Shown: positions 32,393 to 39,950, counted from the stretch's first letter. The stretch is DNA of 64,000 nt from 9FT-COMBO-48-23 sp964400675 (GCA_964400675.1 CAYNVO010000005.1:87746-151745), one strand, 5' to 3'. Notes: generated by a model not told the origin, from the letters alone. Translations and numbers: made by a program.

Positions 32393-32419
32393 CTGTGGGG
32401 TCGAGCTCCTCCCTTGGCA
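32393..32419 (+). repeat. Degenerate tRNA-Leu(UAA) 3'-end fragment D
   Basis: CTGTGGGGTCGAGCTCC then TCCCTTGGCA matches the last 27 bases of tRNA-Leu(UAA) with five mismatches and no gap. It begins two bases after the lipoprotein stop and abuts the transketolase gene end, so it marks the right limit of the putative island. Confidence 0.65.
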
Positions 32420-32422
32420 GTG

Positions 32423-33373
32423 TTATCTCGACTTCTTCCCCACAACCACATTCACCGCCTGCTCAATGGCTTCGGCGGTAAGGCCGTTTTTCTGGAGTAG
32501 CTCATCGGGCTTGCCTGACTTGGTGTAGACGTCATCGATGCCGATAAAGAGCATGGGCACCGGCTTCTCCCTGGCTACCACCTGAGCCACCAGGCTGCCC
32601 AACCCGCCGTGAAGCAGATGTTCCTCGGCAACCACAATGGCGCCTGTCTGCGAAGCTGCCTCGATAATTGCGCCTTCATCCAACGGCTTCAATGTAGGCA
32701 TGTTGAGCACCCGACAGTCCACGCCCCGCGACTCCAGCCTACTAGCCGCCTCCAATGCCTTCGACACCATAACCCCGCAGGCGATAATTGTCACATTCTT
32801 GCCCTGTCTCAACATCACCGCCTTGCCTAAATTGAAGCGGTAACCATCCTTGTAAACCGCCGGGAACTTGGGACGTCCCAGCCTGATATAAAACGGACCT
32901 TCGGTAGCTGTGGCGACCCTTATAGCCTCAACGGTCTCGATGCCATCAGCCGGCACGACGACGTTAAACCCGGGCAATGAGCAGTAGAGCGTCAGGTCTT
33001 CGATGGCATGGTGCGAAGCACCGTCCTCGCCGACGGTGACGCCGCCGTGAGTAGCCACAATCTTAACATTCAGCTTCGGCTGGGCGATGCACACCCTGAC
33101 CTGGTCGAAGCAGCGGCAGGCAGCAAAAACGGCGAAGGTGCTGACAAAGGATATCTTGCCCGTGGCTGCCAGCCCGGCGGCAATGCTCATCATGTTCTGC
33201 TCCTCCAGGCCGCACTGTATGAACCGCTCAGGAAACGCCTCGGCAAAGTATTTGGTCATCGTCGACCGGGATAAGTCGGCATCGAGGACGACGATATTCT
33301 TATTTTCCTTGCCCAGCTCCACCAGGAACTTCCCATAGGCTTCACGGGTGGACATATCTGCGTAAGCGGTCAT
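32423..33373 (-). CDS. Transketolase, C-terminal subunit
   Basis: 316 residues covering the pyrimidine-binding and C-terminal domains of transketolase: GLEEQNMMSIAAGLAATGK carries the conserved Glu that activates thiamine diphosphate; FYIRLGRPKFP and EEHLLHGGLGSLVAQVV follow. The N-terminal subunit is the gene upstream; ATG 33373 overlaps its stop (ATGA). Splitting transketolase in two is common in archaea and some bacteria. It functions in the non-oxidative pentose phosphate pathway. Base composition is noticeably GC-rich compared with adjacent genes. Confidence 0.93.
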   Translation of the reverse strand: MTAYADMSTREAYGKFLVELGKENKNIVVLDADLSRSTMTKYFAEAFPERFIQCGLEEQNMMSIAAGLAATGKISFVSTFAVFAACRCFDQVRVCIAQPKLNVKIVATHGGVTVGEDGASHHAIEDLTLYCSLPGFNVVVPADGIETVEAIRVATATEGPFYIRLGRPKFPAVYKDGYRFNLGKAVMLRQGKNVTIIACGVMVSKALEAASRLESRGVDCRVLNMPTLKPLDEGAIIEAASQTGAIVVAEEHLLHGGLGSLVAQVVAREKPVPMLFIGIDDVYTKSGKPDELLQKNGLTAEAIEQAVNVVVGKKSR

Positions 33374-34212
33374 GCCAGCTCCTTCAAAGCCTGCTCGGTC
33401 TCCTGCGCATTGGGAGCCTTGCCATGAAAATCAACATTGCCTTCCATAAAGCTGACGCCTTTGCCCTTGACCGTGTGAGCGATGATTACCGTCGGCTTTC
33501 CTTTTACTTCACCGGCTTCTTTCAATGCCGGCAAAATCTGCTTGATGTCATGCCCGTCTATCTCGATAACATGCCAGTTAAAAGCCCGCCACTTGTCGGC
33601 CAGCGGCTCAAGTCCCATGATGTCACAGCAACGACCGTCAAGCTGTATCTCATTGTGGTCGACGATAGCTGTTAGATTATCCAGCTGGAAGTGTGGGGCA
33701 AACATAGCCGCCTCCCACACCTGTCCTTCTTCGCACTCGCCATCGCCGAGGAGTACATACACGTGGTAATCCCGCTTATCCAGCCTGCCAGCCAGGGCAA
33801 TACCGATGCCGAAAGACAAGCCCTGCCCCAGTGAACCCGCCGACATCTCCACGCCCGGTGTCAGCGTTCTGTCAGTGTGTCCCTGGAGCCGGCTGCCCAG
33901 CTTTCGCAAGGTAGCAAGCTCCTCAACAGGAAAGTAGCCGCACTCAGCCAGGGCAGCGTAGAGTATGGGGGCAGCATGTCCTTTGCTCAGGACGAAGCGG
34001 TCGCGGTCGGACCACTGCTGATTTCTGGGGTCGTGGCGCATGACCTTGAAGTAAAGTGCGGTGACAATGTCGGCGGCGGAAAGAGAGCCGCCGGGATGCC
34101 CGCTGCCCGCCGTGGCTATCATTTGAATGACGTGACGGCGCAACCGCTTTGCCATCTTTTCCAGTTCAGGAACGGATAAGTCGAATTTAGCTCCGGTGCG
34201 CAGGTCAGCCAT
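33370..34212 (-). CDS. Transketolase, N-terminal subunit
   Basis: 280 residues holding the diphosphate-binding half: TAGSGHPGGSLSAADIVTAL, SKGHAAPILYAALAE, GSLGQGLSFGIG and the metal-binding motif LLGDGECEEGQVWEA with VDHNEIQLDG. It pairs with the downstream C-terminal subunit to form the active enzyme. It is the first gene of the pair; upstream is a repeat-rich gap. Confidence 0.94.
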   Translation of the reverse strand: MADLRTGAKFDLSVPELEKMAKRLRRHVIQMIATAGSGHPGGSLSAADIVTALYFKVMRHDPRNQQWSDRDRFVLSKGHAAPILYAALAECGYFPVEELATLRKLGSRLQGHTDRTLTPGVEMSAGSLGQGLSFGIGIALAGRLDKRDYHVYVLLGDGECEEGQVWEAAMFAPHFQLDNLTAIVDHNEIQLDGRCCDIMGLEPLADKWRAFNWHVIEIDGHDIKQILPALKEAGEVKGKPTVIIAHTVKGKGVSFMEGNVDFHGKAPNAQETEQALKELA

Positions 34213-34280
34213 ATCTGTTAATACTCCGATGGATTTCTAATTATAGGCTAGTTAGATGTGCATTGTCTATATGGATTATG

Positions 34281-34420
34281 ATGTCTTTGTCATTGCGAGG
34301 AACACTAGCGACGAAGCAATCTCTTTTTCTTCTTCTGCCATCGCGAGGAGTGTGAGCGACATGGCGATCTCAATCTACTTTTTGTCATTCTGAGCGTAGC
34401 GAAGAATCTCGTGTCTTCCC
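34281..34420. repeat. Cluster of three dispersed repeat units
   Basis: Three units share the pattern G(T/C)CAT-nnn-GAG ... AGCGA ... AATCTC: GTCATTGCGAGGAACACTAG..., GCCATCGCGAGGAGTGTGAG..., and GTCATTCTGAGCGTAGCGAA.... Each can form a short stem, because CATTGC/GCAATC-type ends pair. The same family occurs at 19.9, 21.4, 35.5 and 36.2-36.5 kb. Confidence 0.65.
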
Positions 34421-34429
34421 TACCACTGA

Positions 34430-34548
34430 GATTGCCACGCGGAGTTTACCCTGAGTGAGATTCTTCAGTCGCTATGCTCCTTCAGAATGACAAAGAGCGA
34501 AGGATTCCCTCAGAATGACACAAGACGAAGGGCTCGCAATGACAGGGA
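34430..34548 (+). repeat. Long inverted repeat, left copy (119 bp)
   Basis: The reverse complement of this segment matches 36300-36418 over 119 bases with five mismatches by my count. It starts GATTGCCACGCGGAGTTTAC and ends GCAATGACAGGGA. The two copies enclose the amidohydrolase and thpR genes. Confidence 0.85.
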
Positions 34549-34628
34549 CAAATCCCCCTCCCTCTAACTCCCCACCACCAGGGGAGAGAGAACCGATTTA
34601 GTTGAGAATATCAAGTGCCTCAATTATA

Positions 34629-35477
34629 ATGCGTGAGATGATTATAGATTTTCACACTCACGTAGTGCCGCCGGGGATAAAGGAAAGGCAACATAAATAC
34701 CTCAGCGACGCCTGCTTCTCCCTGCTCTACGCCGAGCCTAAAGCCAGGCTGGCAACGGCTGAGGAAATCATTGCCTGTATGGATGAACACGGAATTGATA
34801 AGTCTGTAATCCTCAACCTGGGCTGGACCAGCCATGAGCTCTGTGTGGAGACAAACGACTATATTCTGGAAGCTATTGCCCGTTTCCCTGAACGGCTAAT
34901 CGGCTTCTGCGTCATTCAGCCTTTAGCCGGCGACAAAGCCATCAAAGAGCTGGAACGTTGCGCCCGGAACGGAGCCAGAGGCATAGGTGAGATGAGACCG
35001 GATGTGCAGGGCTTCGACCTCAGAGACAACCCGGTAATGAAACCTGTAGCAGAGGCAGTTATAGAAAACGACCTCATTTTCCTCACCCACGCCTCCGAGC
35101 CGGTGGGACATGAATACTTCGGCAAAGGAAGCATAACCCCGGAAGTTATCTACCCCTTTATTATGAACTTTCCCGACCTTAAAATAGTCTGCGCGCACTG
35201 GGGCGGCGGCTTGCCATTCTATGCCCTGATGCCTGAAGTAGATAAGGCGTTGAGTAACGTTTATTTCGACACTGCAGCCACTCCATTTCTGTACAAGCCC
35301 CAGATTTTCAAGCAGGTAGCCGATATAACAGGCAGCGACAAAATCCTTTTCGGCAGCGACTACCCCCTACTATCGCCGAAACGGATAATGGACCAGATTG
35401 AGTCTGTAAAGCTCAGCCAGAAAGACAGGGTTAAAATTCTAGGAGGCAATGCCCAAAGGTTACTAGCAATTCAATAG
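34629..35477 (+). CDS. Amidohydrolase family metal-dependent hydrolase
   Basis: 282 residues of the amidohydrolase 2 (ACMSD/resorcylate decarboxylase-like) TIM barrel. HxH metal motif IIDFHTHVVPPG near residue 5-10, His in IFLTHASEPVGHEYFG, His in IVCAHWGGGLPFY and the metal Asp in ILFGSDYPLLSP near 255. The reaction could be hydrolysis or decarboxylation. The start is not certain: ATG 34629 and ATG 34638 are both possible, a TTG at 34602 is in frame, and none has a strong ribosome site. It lies between the inverted 119-bp repeats together with thpR. Confidence 0.85.
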   Translation: MREMIIDFHTHVVPPGIKERQHKYLSDACFSLLYAEPKARLATAEEIIACMDEHGIDKSVILNLGWTSHELCVETNDYILEAIARFPERLIGFCVIQPLAGDKAIKELERCARNGARGIGEMRPDVQGFDLRDNPVMKPVAEAVIENDLIFLTHASEPVGHEYFGKGSITPEVIYPFIMNFPDLKIVCAHWGGGLPFYALMPEVDKALSNVYFDTAATPFLYKPQIFKQVADITGSDKILFGSDYPLLSPKRIMDQIESVKLSQKDRVKILGGNAQRLLAIQ

Positions 35478-35483
35478 TTTAAA

Positions 35484-35604
35484 CTGTCATTGCGAGTCTT
35501 TCGTTCCGCTCATTCTGAGCCTTTCCCTCCGCTCATTCTGAGCTTGTCGAAGAATGAGAGTACCGCGTCGTCCTTCTTGGAAAGACTCCTCGCGATGACA
35601 GACA
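35484..35604. repeat. Imperfect inverted repeat of the dispersed family
   Basis: TGTCATTGCGAGTCTTTC at the left pairs with GAAAGACTCCTCGCGATGACA at the right, with two CTCATTCTGAGC units between. The region would fold as a long hairpin between the amidohydrolase and thpR. Confidence 0.55.
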
Positions 35605-35607
35605 CGA

Positions 35608-36207
35608 ATGGTGAAGACATTGAGCAACGAGCAAATACGGTCTTTTATCGCCATAGAGTTACCTGAAGAGGTCAAAGCAGGGCTGCGCCGGCTGCAAACC
35701 GAGCTAAAGTTACCTGAGCACACCTTTGTGAAATGGGTGGCTACTGACAGCATACACCTTACGCTCAAATTCCTGGGCAATATATCTGCTCCGAAAGTGG
35801 CTGATATAACCAGCATTATGGAGCAAGCCAGCCAGGGAGTCAGCCCTTTTCAACTGGAAGTTACCGAAGTGGGCGCTTTCCCTAATTTGAGGCAGCCACG
35901 TGTCCTGTGGGTAGGCATAAAAGGAGAAATAGATAAACTGGTGGGTTGGCAGCAGCGCATAGACAATGGCCTGGCTCCGCTGGGCTTTGCCAGAGAGACA
36001 AGACCGTTCACGCCCCATTTGACCTTAGCCCGTTTGCGAGAAGGTGTTTCACCCGGAGACAGAAGAGATTTCGGTGAAATGGTGGCAAAAACACCCGCCG
36101 AAGTTAGCTATAAATTCAATGTTAGCAGTCTCAGCTTGATGAAGAGCCAGCTCCTGCCAGGCGGTGCTGTCTACAGCCGTCTCACAGAGGTGAAGCTGAA
36201 ACAGTAA
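35608..36207 (+). CDS. thpR: RNA 2',3'-cyclic phosphodiesterase (LigT/ThpR family)
   Basis: 199 residues of the 2H phosphoesterase fold with both HxTx motifs: HLTLKFLG near residue 50 and HLTLARLR near 135, plus the N-terminal RSFIAIELPEE. The enzyme hydrolyses 2',3'-cyclic phosphate ends of RNA. Normal length. ATG 35608 starts right after a repeat element, which may supply the upstream untranslated region. Confidence 0.92.
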   Translation: MVKTLSNEQIRSFIAIELPEEVKAGLRRLQTELKLPEHTFVKWVATDSIHLTLKFLGNISAPKVADITSIMEQASQGVSPFQLEVTEVGAFPNLRQPRVLWVGIKGEIDKLVGWQQRIDNGLAPLGFARETRPFTPHLTLARLREGVSPGDRRDFGEMVAKTPAEVSYKFNVSSLSLMKSQLLPGGAVYSRLTEVKLKQ

Positions 36208-36600
36208 TGCAGTGACAGGCATAGAAGCCCAATCCTCCTGTCATTCTGAGAGAGCGAAGCGAGTCCTGAACGAAGTGAAGGAATAACCCCAGGGTTCTTT
36301 CCCTGTCATCGCGAGCCCTTCGTCTTGTGTCATTCTGAGGGAATCCTTCGCTCTTTGTCATTCTGAAAGAGCATAGCGACTGAAGAATCTCACTCGGGGT
36401 AAACTTTGCGTGGCAATCTTGGCGGGGTGAAGAAACGGTTAGATTCTTCGCCCCGATGCAATCGGGGCTCAGAATGACACCAGACAAGGGGTACTGCTGC
36501 AAGGTTGTTGTCGTCGCCAGAGATGCGATGCTATAATATGTGGTCTGGCTGCCGGACTGGAATTCGCCAGGTTCAACATAAGCGCAGATCGGCAAACCGT
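36208..36600. other. Repeat-filled gap upstream of tRNA-Asn
   Basis: No gene. It contains TCATTCTGAGAGAGCGAAGC units (36238-36300), the right copy of the 119-bp inverted repeat (36300-36418) and a unit with a perfect hairpin GCCCCGAT-GCA-ATCGGGGC near 36451-36469. Confidence 0.6.
36300..36418 (-). repeat. Long inverted repeat, right copy (119 bp)
   Basis: Inverted partner of 34430-34548, about 96 percent identical (five differences counted). It begins TCCCTGTCATCGCGAGCCCT and ends GCGTGGCAATC. Confidence 0.85.
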
Positions 36601-36675
36601 TCCCGAGTAGCTCAGCGGTAGAGCGGGCGGCTGTTAACCGCTTGGTCGTAGGTTCGAGTCCTACCTCGGGAGCCA
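36601..36675 (+). tRNA. tRNA-Asn(GUU)
   Basis: Acceptor TCCCGAG/CTCGGGA, D-arm GCTC-AGCGGTA-GAGC, anticodon loop CTGTTAA (GTT), T-arm GTAGGTTCGAGTCCTAC, discriminator G, encoded CCA. A damaged copy lies at 36987-37060. Confidence 0.97.
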
Positions 36676-36731
36676 CCTTCATTGTAGGACAGGCTCTTCC
36701 AAGGAAGGATTAGCCACTAGGTTGTGCGCTT

Positions 36732-36992
36732 ATGCAAAAGAGCCCTTACTTTGTGTATGTCCTGCGAAACTCCGAAGGTCGCCTATACATCGGGTTCACT
36801 ACTGACCTGGACAGACGTTTGCATCAACATCAGGAAGGCACAGGCGGTTGGACCCACACACGGGGTCCGTGGGAATTGGTTCATCACGAGACCTTCACCA
36901 ATCGTTCCGAGGCAATGCGGCGAGAACGAAACTTGAAGCGTGGTAGAACAAACCAGGAACTGCGCATCCGCTTGAGTGACAGTGAACGGTAG
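36732..36992 (+). CDS. GIY-YIG nuclease domain protein
   Basis: 86 residues. YFVYVLRNSEGRLYIGFTTDLDRRLHQH (in part) has the GIY-YIG core written as YVL...LYIG, then the conserved Arg (DRRLHQH) and a later Glu (SEAMRRERNLK). This is the UvrC/YhbQ-type stand-alone domain, common as small nucleases. The last codons (SDSER, stop TAG) run into the D-arm of a damaged tRNA-Asn copy, so the 3' end of the gene is built on tRNA-derived sequence. A similar palindrome/ATTARCC motif flanks the gene on both sides (36695-36714 and 36999-37023), consistent with a small mobile unit. Confidence 0.87.
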   Translation: MQKSPYFVYVLRNSEGRLYIGFTTDLDRRLHQHQEGTGGWTHTRGPWELVHHETFTNRSEAMRRERNLKRGRTNQELRIRLSDSER

Positions 36993-37060
36993 AGCGGGTC
37001 CTTCCAGAATTGGAAGGATTAACCGCTTGGTCGTAGGTTCGAGTCCTGCCTCGGGAGCCA
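36987..37060 (+). pseudogene. Damaged tRNA-Asn copy with hairpin replacing the 5' anticodon arm
   Basis: CGGTAGAGCGGG and TTAACCGCTTGGTCG onwards to the CCA match tRNA-Asn(GUU) with one mismatch in the T-arm/acceptor part. Between them the six bases CGGCTG are replaced by the perfect 20-base palindrome at 36999-37018 (TCCTTCCA-GAAT-TGGAAGGA). The acceptor 5' strand is lost, so it cannot make a working tRNA. Confidence 0.85.
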
Positions 37061-37095
37061 GCTTTTGCACTCAACCAACAAACTTGTCAGCTCTC

Positions 37096-37428
37096 TCAAA
37101 TGATGCTCTGTATCCCCAGAGACAGTGCCATCGACAACAGAGCTGCTACTGCTGCCACGAGGTAACCTATAGCCTGCCACCGGTTCTGCATACGTGATGA
37201 TTTGTTATAACCCTCAATGTAAGAATTGAAATCCTGCACAAAATGTTCCAATGGTTCATCGACCCCTGCACCTGCTATGTTGCTACGAACCTGAACTCCT
37301 GAGGAAGGCCGCATCATAGGCCTCTTCCATGCTTCAAATCGGGGTATAGATTTACCCGATGCCCTAAAGTGTTTGTATGCCAAATAGAAAAACATCGCGC
37401 TGAAGACCAACCAAATTAACCACAGCAT
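37096..37428 (-). CDS. Small membrane protein of unknown function
   Basis: 110 residues from ATG 37428, with a strong AAGGAGG site; a GTG two codons earlier overlaps that site and is unlikely. One N-terminal helix (LWLIWLVFSAMFFYLAY) and one C-terminal helix (AIGYLVAAVAALLSMALSLGI) flank a basic loop containing FVQDFNSYIEGYNKSSRMQN. I do not recognise the family. It lies between the tRNA-Asn remnants and the GHKL gene, on the same strand as the latter but about 310 bases past it. Confidence 0.6.
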   Translation of the reverse strand: MLWLIWLVFSAMFFYLAYKHFRASGKSIPRFEAWKRPMMRPSSGVQVRSNIAGAGVDEPLEHFVQDFNSYIEGYNKSSRMQNRWQAIGYLVAAVAALLSMALSLGIQSII

Positions 37429-37734
37429 AACCACCTCCTTCGTCTCTTAATTACAAATCGCTCCTTTCAAATTGTACCTGCGGAGCCAACCTTCACACCC
37501 AACCCCGGACATGCGAACCCCACCGAGCCCACCACCTTTACTTATTCTACCCGGGGGTCATTGGTCCAAATTCACCCCCCCCGCTACCAAGATAAACTAG
37601 GCCCTCGGCTTCTATGCCGGAGGCTTTTTACAGACTTTAATACTTCCCGTAGGAGACCTGCTACAGATGACCGGACGGAGTCAGTCTCCCATATAGTGGA
37701 GGCGCATAGAAATAATCATCCTAAAACATCAGAT
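37429..37734. other. Gap with a third tRNA-Asn-like remnant and a plus-strand terminator
   Basis: No gene. TACCTGCGGAGCCAACCTT near 37475-37493 resembles the tRNA-Asn 3' end (TACCTCGGGAGCCACCTT). GGTCCAAATTCACC near 37563-37576 resembles another T-arm. A terminator lies at 37601-37629. Confidence 0.4.
37601..37629 (+). terminator. Rho-independent terminator, plus strand
   Basis: GCCCTCGGC-TTCTAT-GCCGGAGGC forms a 9-bp stem with two central mismatches and is followed directly by TTTTT. No plus-strand gene ends nearby, so the transcript it ends is unknown. Confidence 0.5.
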
Positions 37735-39594
37735 TCATTCTATTCTTGCACCTATTACTTCGGTTAAAAGCTTGTTTAATACTAGTATTTCCATGCTTCG
37801 GATTACAGCACTGATGTTCATCAAACTGAAGCTTGTATATTTTTTACCATTAAATAAATCATCTGGTGATTCAAATTTGTCGTCATTATTTATGTGTAAT
37901 TTAGTCTTAAGTTCTTCTGTATCTTCAACTATTTCATTATTGCCGACTGCAATATCATAGCTAATGAATTTGTATATGTTACGGAATGAATGGTTTATCC
38001 TTTTATGAAAAGTACCTTTCAGCTCAATATATTTAGGATATCCATTATGTTCTATAACGAAATCTATTCCATCAGTAGTGTTATAGTCGAGTATGTTAAA
38101 TTTGAAGAGATGTGGATATCTGGCAAGCAGTGCCATTAATAAACCAAACGTTTCTGACTCTGAGTATCCTGTCTTTGTTCGCGAAGGTTCTACCATTTTG
38201 AAGCCGTCTGGAAGGATGATGTGTTTTCTTTTTTTTGTTGACTCATATCTATTTGCCAGTTTTTTTGAGTCTTCATTTACCGATATTAATGTCCTTTCCA
38301 TATCTTCTATATTTTTTCTCTCTTCTAGATCATCTTGTATTTTTTTCTCTAAGAGAACTTCATTGATCTTGGTTTTGATTAGATCGAGTAACTCTAAATC
38401 TGTGTTATCAATAGAGCTGCGTGTTCCTATCAAATCAAAAGCATCACAGTCAACAAAAGCATGTATATAAGTATAAGCTCCTACACCTTTGCCACCTTTT
38501 ATCCAGTCATCCACTTTCTTTATTGGTATACCATCTTTGCATGCCCATAATCCGTATCTTACGCCGTCGGTATGTAGTAACAGCTTGTCAACGTTTTTTT
38601 GTCCGCTAAGCAAAATATCATATTTACGTTTAGTCTCGTAACCTTCGATATTAACTACAAAATAAAAATGAACGTTATTTTGCAGTGTGTATTTATGCTT
38701 CACAATATTTCTTGAGTAGTACTCATAATAAGATTTGTTGTCATTAACCTTTTTTGCATAATCTTTCATTTTAGTTTCTATTGACCTGTCAGGTGGGAAG
38801 TAATGTCCCATCTCAATCTCTTCAAATAGCTGTTTGTCTTTCTCGATGAATTTTGGAAGTGGATCAATTTTGGTTAAATCATCAAAGTTGTTCTTAAAAT
38901 CATCTATATTCAAACCGGACAGATATAGCTTTGTTTTAGATAAATTAGCATCAAATAAGATCCTTATTGTTCCAAAGACGGTGTACCACTTAGCATAATC
39001 TCGCAAATACAGATGATTCAGCATGTACCATGTGTGTTGTGTATTAAAATGGCCAGGATTCTTAATTCTAAGTAAGAAACCTTGACTAATGTTCTGAGGC
39101 AATCTTACTCCACACTTGTCTTCATCGATTGGATCTGAATATCTATAGATGCCTTTGTCTCTAATCTGTATTAATGGATCTTTCAGGATAACTCCCCAGC
39201 CTGGCTTGTTCGAATCTGGTTTGGAGAAAATCTCTACTGATTCAGATTTAAAAAAGGGCTTGGTTCCATGCCCTTTATATCCATATTTTCCCATAGGGGT
39301 CTTGTCGTCTCTTATCTTGGTAGATTTGGCTAACCCAAAGAAACACTTAATATTTTCCTTTCGTAATCCAGTGCCATTGTCCCAAATATCAATTATTAAA
39401 TTCTCTTTACCCAGTTGCTTTTCTCTATAAACCTTACAGTATACTTCAGTCGCATTCTCATCAACGGCATTCTGGAAAGCTTCTCGAAATATTTCTACTG
39501 GATTACCAAAGTCGGTAATGGTCTGATAAAGTTCATAACCCAAATCTACTTCGGCTACATTCTTGTACAAAAAATCCTCCATCTTTTCCTCCAT
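37735..39594 (-). CDS. GHKL (Hsp90/MORC-like) ATPase fused to a PD-(D/E)XK nuclease-like domain
   Basis: 619 residues. N-terminal GHKL ATPase: N-box EAFQNAVDE (E38, N42), DNGTG (D72, G74) and lid motif GKYGYKGHGTK (102-112). The middle region (about 130-400) fits an S5-like and coupling segment as in MORC/MutL proteins. A charged coiled coil spans about 395-440. The C-terminal part has D511...E524-L-K526 (DGIDFVIEHNG then PKYIELKG), the classic PD-(D/E)XK arrangement. MORC-type ATPases with nuclease domains occur in bacterial defence and restriction systems. Coding sequence is strikingly AT-rich (one row, 38701-38760, counts 27 percent GC), unlike its surroundings, so it was probably acquired horizontally. 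No methylase or partner gene is adjacent. Confidence 0.82.
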   Translation of the reverse strand: MEEKMEDFLYKNVAEVDLGYELYQTITDFGNPVEIFREAFQNAVDENATEVYCKVYREKQLGKENLIIDIWDNGTGLRKENIKCFFGLAKSTKIRDDKTPMGKYGYKGHGTKPFFKSESVEIFSKPDSNKPGWGVILKDPLIQIRDKGIYRYSDPIDEDKCGVRLPQNISQGFLLRIKNPGHFNTQHTWYMLNHLYLRDYAKWYTVFGTIRILFDANLSKTKLYLSGLNIDDFKNNFDDLTKIDPLPKFIEKDKQLFEEIEMGHYFPPDRSIETKMKDYAKKVNDNKSYYEYYSRNIVKHKYTLQNNVHFYFVVNIEGYETKRKYDILLSGQKNVDKLLLHTDGVRYGLWACKDGIPIKKVDDWIKGGKGVGAYTYIHAFVDCDAFDLIGTRSSIDNTDLELLDLIKTKINEVLLEKKIQDDLEERKNIEDMERTLISVNEDSKKLANRYESTKKRKHIILPDGFKMVEPSRTKTGYSESETFGLLMALLARYPHLFKFNILDYNTTDGIDFVIEHNGYPKYIELKGTFHKRINHSFRNIYKFISYDIAVGNNEIVEDTEELKTKLHINNDDKFESPDDLFNGKKYTSFSLMNISAVIRSMEILVLNKLLTEVIGARIE

Positions 39595-39659
39595 CTACCT
39601 GCTTTTAATATAGTTTTCATTGTAACACTCATTTAAGGTGCATACAACAAACTACCTTA

Positions 39660-39950
39660 ATGAGCACCTGTGAGTGCCGTAGGCCTCGCGGGGGCTCTGG
39701 CGCCCGCCACGGGAGAGGTGGGCTCCGGGCGGGGGAGCGAGGCCCCACGGTCTCGTTTGGGGCTCGCCTTTTCTCCCGTGAGGCCACAAAAGTACACGTG
39801 GTGAGAGAGGGGCTTGCCTGCGGAGGCCACAGGAGACCAGATAGGCTTTCCCAATAGGGAAAAAGCAGGAGGGGGCTCCCACCTTGGTTGCTCGGGGCAA
39901 AAAACGCGCCGGCTGCCTTTGGGTCAACCGGCCGCCTGCTCCTGAGGCGA
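39660..39950. other. GC-rich, strongly structured element of unknown identity
   Basis: About 290 bases with very high GC (44 of 60 in row 39721-39780) between AT-rich flanks. Nested complementary segments suggest a branched RNA or DNA fold: GGCCT (39671) with AGGCC near 39780; GCGGG/CCCGC just inside; CACGGGAG (about 39708) with CTCCCGTG (about 39773); GCGAG-GCCCC with GGGG-CTCGC around 39737-39765. Open frames here have no recognisable homology or sensible composition. No match to RNase P, tmRNA, SRP or rRNA motifs was recognised. Confidence 0.5.

Larger units (their letters stand above)
34213..34628. other. Repeat-filled intergenic region
   Basis: No gene. This gap contains three short repeat units (34281-34420), the left copy of a 119-base inverted repeat (34430-34548), and a hairpin CTCCCC/GGGGAG near 34568-34585. 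Confidence 0.6.

Noticed and set aside
36182..36682. 166-codon minus-strand frame across repeats and tRNA-Asn
   Set aside because: It runs through the dispersed repeats and the tRNA gene, so it is not coding.
37561..37767. 68-codon plus-strand frame over the terminator hairpin
   Set aside because: Contains a terminator-like hairpin with U-run and tRNA-like sequence; no ribosome site.
39652..39927. Open frame of 91 codons on the minus strand in the GC-rich element
   Set aside because: Composition is driven by GC richness (many R, P, G), several overlapping frames are open at once, no ribosome site and no recognisable domain.
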